From Verrucomicrobiota bacterium (GTDB taxonomy: Bacteria > Verrucomicrobiota > Verrucomicrobiia > Verrucomicrobiales > Verrucomicrobiaceae): DNA of 6,068 bases. Every line of letters begins with the position of its first letter. Position 1 is the first letter of the stretch. This document shows positions 4,184-6,068 of this stretch, piece after piece. The position numbers and the translations under genes are program-made. Location: positions 1 through 6,068 of the forward strand of contig JAIOQF010000337.1 of the NCBI GenBank assembly GCA_021413535.1, written 5' to 3'. The notes under the pieces were generated by a model. The model worked only from the letters and a program-made list of their open reading frames with translations. It did not search any database and was not told where the DNA came from.

Positions 4184-5836
4184 ATGCTTTCCCTTCTCAA
4201 AATTCAGAACCTCGCCCTTGTCGAAGATCTCGCGTGGGAACTGGATCATGGCCTGGTCGGCGTTACGGGCGAGACCGGTGCCGGCAAATCCATTATCGTC
4301 GGCGCGCTCAAGCTCATCCTCGGCGAACGCGCTGACCGCGGCCTCATCCGGAGCGGCGCGGAGACTTGCACGGTGGAGGCGGTGTTTGATTTGAAGAAGA
4401 CCGGCGCCGTGGACGCCATCCTTGTCGAGGGCGGACTCGACAGTCTCGATGGCGAGTCTCTCATCATCCGACGCATCATCGGCGCCAGCACCAATAAGCA
4501 ATTCGTCAACGGTTCGCCCGTCACCAGCACCATGCTTAAGTCACTGGGTGAGCATCTTGTGGATCTGCATGGCCCGCACGATCATCAGTCGCTCCACTCC
4601 AAGGAACGCCAACTGGAGATGCTTGATGCCTATAGTAGCGTTGAGGAGCTGGCTGCGAAATATCGCGCCGCCCACATTGCATGGCGTCGCGCCCAAGCCG
4701 AGCACGATGAGTTGGCCAACGCCGAGCGCGCCACGGAGCAGGAAATGGACATGCTGCGATTTCAGATCAAGGACATCGCCGATGCCAAGTTGCAGGACGG
4801 TGAGGAGGAGGAAATCGAAAGCCGCCACCGCATCGCCGCCAACGGCGCGCGACTCGTGGAGTTGTGCGGCGGCATCGCGGAGCGACTTGGCGAAGGCGAA
4901 GGCGGGATCATGAACGCGCTTCGCGAAGTGGCAAAGATGATTCACGAACTGGAAAAGTATGATCCGAAGCTCGCGGAAACTTTCGCCGGATTTGAGTCCG
5001 CCCATATCGAACTGCGGGAGATGGAAAGCTCGGTGCGCGACTACGCCGAGGGCATTGAAATTCAGCCGGACGAACTGGCGCGTCTTGAGCAGCGCATTCA
5101 CACCATTCAGACTCTCAAACGCAAATATGGCTCCACAGTGAAGGACATCCTCGCCTTTCAGGAACAGGCGGAAGGCAAGCTCGGGAAGATGGAGAATCGC
5201 GGTCAGGCCCTCGAAAGATTAAAGAAGCAAGCCGATGCTGAACGAGTGGAAGTGAACAAGCTCGGCGCGCAGCTTTCCGCGAAACGCAAACTAGCCGCGC
5301 CGAAACTCGCGAAAGACATCAGCGTGCATCTGGCTGATCTCGGATTCCAGCGCGCCGTCTTTGAAGTGCCGCTCATCATGCGTGATGAACCCGCGCGTGA
5401 TGGACTGGAGGAAGTTGATTTCCAGTTTGCGCCGAATCCCGGCGAACCGCTCAAGCCTCTGCGCCTCACCGCCTCCAGCGGAGAAATGAGCCGGGTGCTG
5501 CTCGCGGTGAAAAGCGCTCTGGCGAAACAGGATGCCATTCCGCTGATGGTTTTCGATGAGATCGATGCCAACGTCGGCGGTGCAATTTCTGAAGCAGTGG
5601 GTCGCAAGATGGCCGCGCTGGCCGAGCGACATCAGGTCATTGCCATCACCCACATGCCGCAACTGGCCGGCCTGGCGAAGAGTCAGTTTGTGGTGACCAA
5701 GGAATTCGACGCCAAGCGCACCCGATCAACCTTGACCGAAGTGAAGGGAAAAAATCGTGTTGCTGAACTCGCAAGAATGCTCGGCGGCAAAGCCGAGAGC
5801 GCGAAGGCGCATGCGGAAAGTTTGCTGGCTAATTGA
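4184..5836 (+). CDS. recN: DNA repair ATPase RecN
   Basis: A 550-residue SMC-like ABC ATPase, close to the usual RecN length of about 550. RecN acts on the nucleoid in recombinational repair of double-strand breaks, holding DNA ends or sister chromatids together. The N-terminal MLSLLKIQNLALVEDL and Walker A GETGAGKS (29-36) are typical, followed by the family LGERADRGLIRSG. Residues about 150-370 are long charged heptad-like helices (coiled coil) around a central hinge-like part. The C-terminal ATPase half has the ABC signature ASSGEMSR (430-437), Walker B LMVFDE (454-459), D-loop region DANVGG and the switch histidine His490 in THMPQLAG. The signature reads SSGE where most ABC ATPases have SGGE. 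The start matches the family N-terminus exactly; upstream I see no Shine-Dalgarno. The gene is intact, divergent from the hydrolase and convergent with the Gly/Ser-rich gene, with no obvious operon partner. Confidence 0.97.
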   Translation: MLSLLKIQNLALVEDLAWELDHGLVGVTGETGAGKSIIVGALKLILGERADRGLIRSGAETCTVEAVFDLKKTGAVDAILVEGGLDSLDGESLIIRRIIGASTNKQFVNGSPVTSTMLKSLGEHLVDLHGPHDHQSLHSKERQLEMLDAYSSVEELAAKYRAAHIAWRRAQAEHDELANAERATEQEMDMLRFQIKDIADAKLQDGEEEEIESRHRIAANGARLVELCGGIAERLGEGEGGIMNALREVAKMIHELEKYDPKLAETFAGFESAHIELREMESSVRDYAEGIEIQPDELARLEQRIHTIQTLKRKYGSTVKDILAFQEQAEGKLGKMENRGQALERLKKQADAERVEVNKLGAQLSAKRKLAAPKLAKDISVHLADLGFQRAVFEVPLIMRDEPARDGLEEVDFQFAPNPGEPLKPLRLTASSGEMSRVLLAVKSALAKQDAIPLMVFDEIDANVGGAISEAVGRKMAALAERHQVIAITHMPQLAGLAKSQFVVTKEFDAKRTRSTLTEVKGKNRVAELARMLGGKAESAKAHAESLLAN

Positions 5837-5875
5837 AGCCGTGTGCGCAGAGAATTTCAGGCATCCTTCCCAGTG

Positions 5876-6068
5876 TCACCGGCGACCACCGCTCCACGAA
5901 CCTGAGCGTCCGCCCGCAGTGTGATACGAGCCGGAGCCTCCACCCCAGGAAGCCGAGCCCCCTCGATAGCCACTCGCGCTGCCACTGCCGTGACTCCAAG
6001 AAGCTGAACTGCCGCGCCAGCCGGTGGCACTTCCGGAACCATTGTGCCAGTAGGCTGAGCCGCCGCGT
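5876..6068 (-). CDS. C-terminal end of a Gly/Ser/aromatic low-complexity repeat protein (runs off the right edge)
   Basis: The minus-strand frame from 6067 down to the TGA at 5878-5876 gives 63 codons made almost only of Gly, Ser, Ala, Trp, Tyr, His and Arg, such as GWRGSSASWSHGSGSASGY and RGGSASWGGGSGSY. Aromatic residues at positions 17, 24, 34, 41, 48 and 58 of the visible part are spaced 7, 10, 7, 7 and 10 apart, separated by G-x-S-x-S-type units. All three minus frames are open or nearly so here, but only this one gives a periodic protein. The repeats recall secreted or surface proteins rich in Gly/Ser and aromatic residues; no enzyme domain is visible and the start lies outside the window. 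It converges on recN with 39 bases between stops and no clear terminator. The choice of frame is moderately sure; function is unknown. Confidence 0.55.
   Translation of the reverse strand, partial: RGGSAYWHNGSGSATGWRGSSASWSHGSGSASGYRGGSASWGGGSGSYHTAGGRSGSWSGGRR

Noticed and set aside
4541..5101. 186-codon minus-strand ORF
   Set aside because: It is antisense to the coiled-coil part of recN; long open antisense frames are common in charged, GC-rich coding sequence, and no motif is visible.
5857..6042. 61-codon minus-strand ORF at the right edge
   Set aside because: It overlaps, in another frame, the Gly/Ser/aromatic repeat frame (stop at 5878-5876), which shows periodic repeats; this one reads as an Ala/Val-rich shadow. 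Not fully excluded because the upstream sequence is missing.

Overview
The window looks like chromosomal DNA of a free-living member of the Verrucomicrobiota, probably near the Pedosphaerales/Limisphaerales. This is inferred from the mix of gene families: a TIGR03790-type secreted protein, a secreted cytochrome c N-terminus of the kind common in Planctomycetota/Verrucomicrobiota, and a RecN with an SSGE signature. Scarce Shine-Dalgarno sequences and hairpin repeats between genes fit too. No gene here proves the phylum on its own.

Layout from left to right. Positions 1-257 (minus) hold the first 85 codons of a secreted haem c protein that runs off the left edge. Positions 258-587 are a divergent intergenic region with several small dyads and the first copy of a 28-nt hairpin repeat. 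Positions 588-1529 (plus) encode a membrane-anchored SPFH/Band 7 protein. Positions 1530-1719 are a convergent intergenic region packed with structure: a 79-bp element with inverted-repeat ends, a GC-rich hairpin followed by T's, and a second copy of the 28-nt repeat. On the minus strand, 4133-3351 (PhnP-like metallo-beta-lactamase-fold hydrolase) and 3357-1720 (TIGR03790-like exported protein) form an overlapping two-gene operon. A 50-bp divergent spacer with a sigma-70-like promoter separates this operon from recN (4184-5836, plus), which encodes the DNA double-strand-break repair ATPase. Positions 5876-6068 (minus) hold the C-terminal end of a low-complexity Gly/Ser/aromatic repeat protein, convergent with recN and cut by the right edge.

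The genes do not form one pathway. They are separate housekeeping and envelope functions in alternating orientation. The only strong functional link is the translationally coupled hydrolase/TIGR03790 pair. I see no phage, transposase, CRISPR array, tRNA or rRNA. The least explained material is the hairpin and inverted-repeat DNA in the two intergenic regions, the TIGR03790 protein of unknown function, and the aromatic-spaced repeat protein at the right edge.
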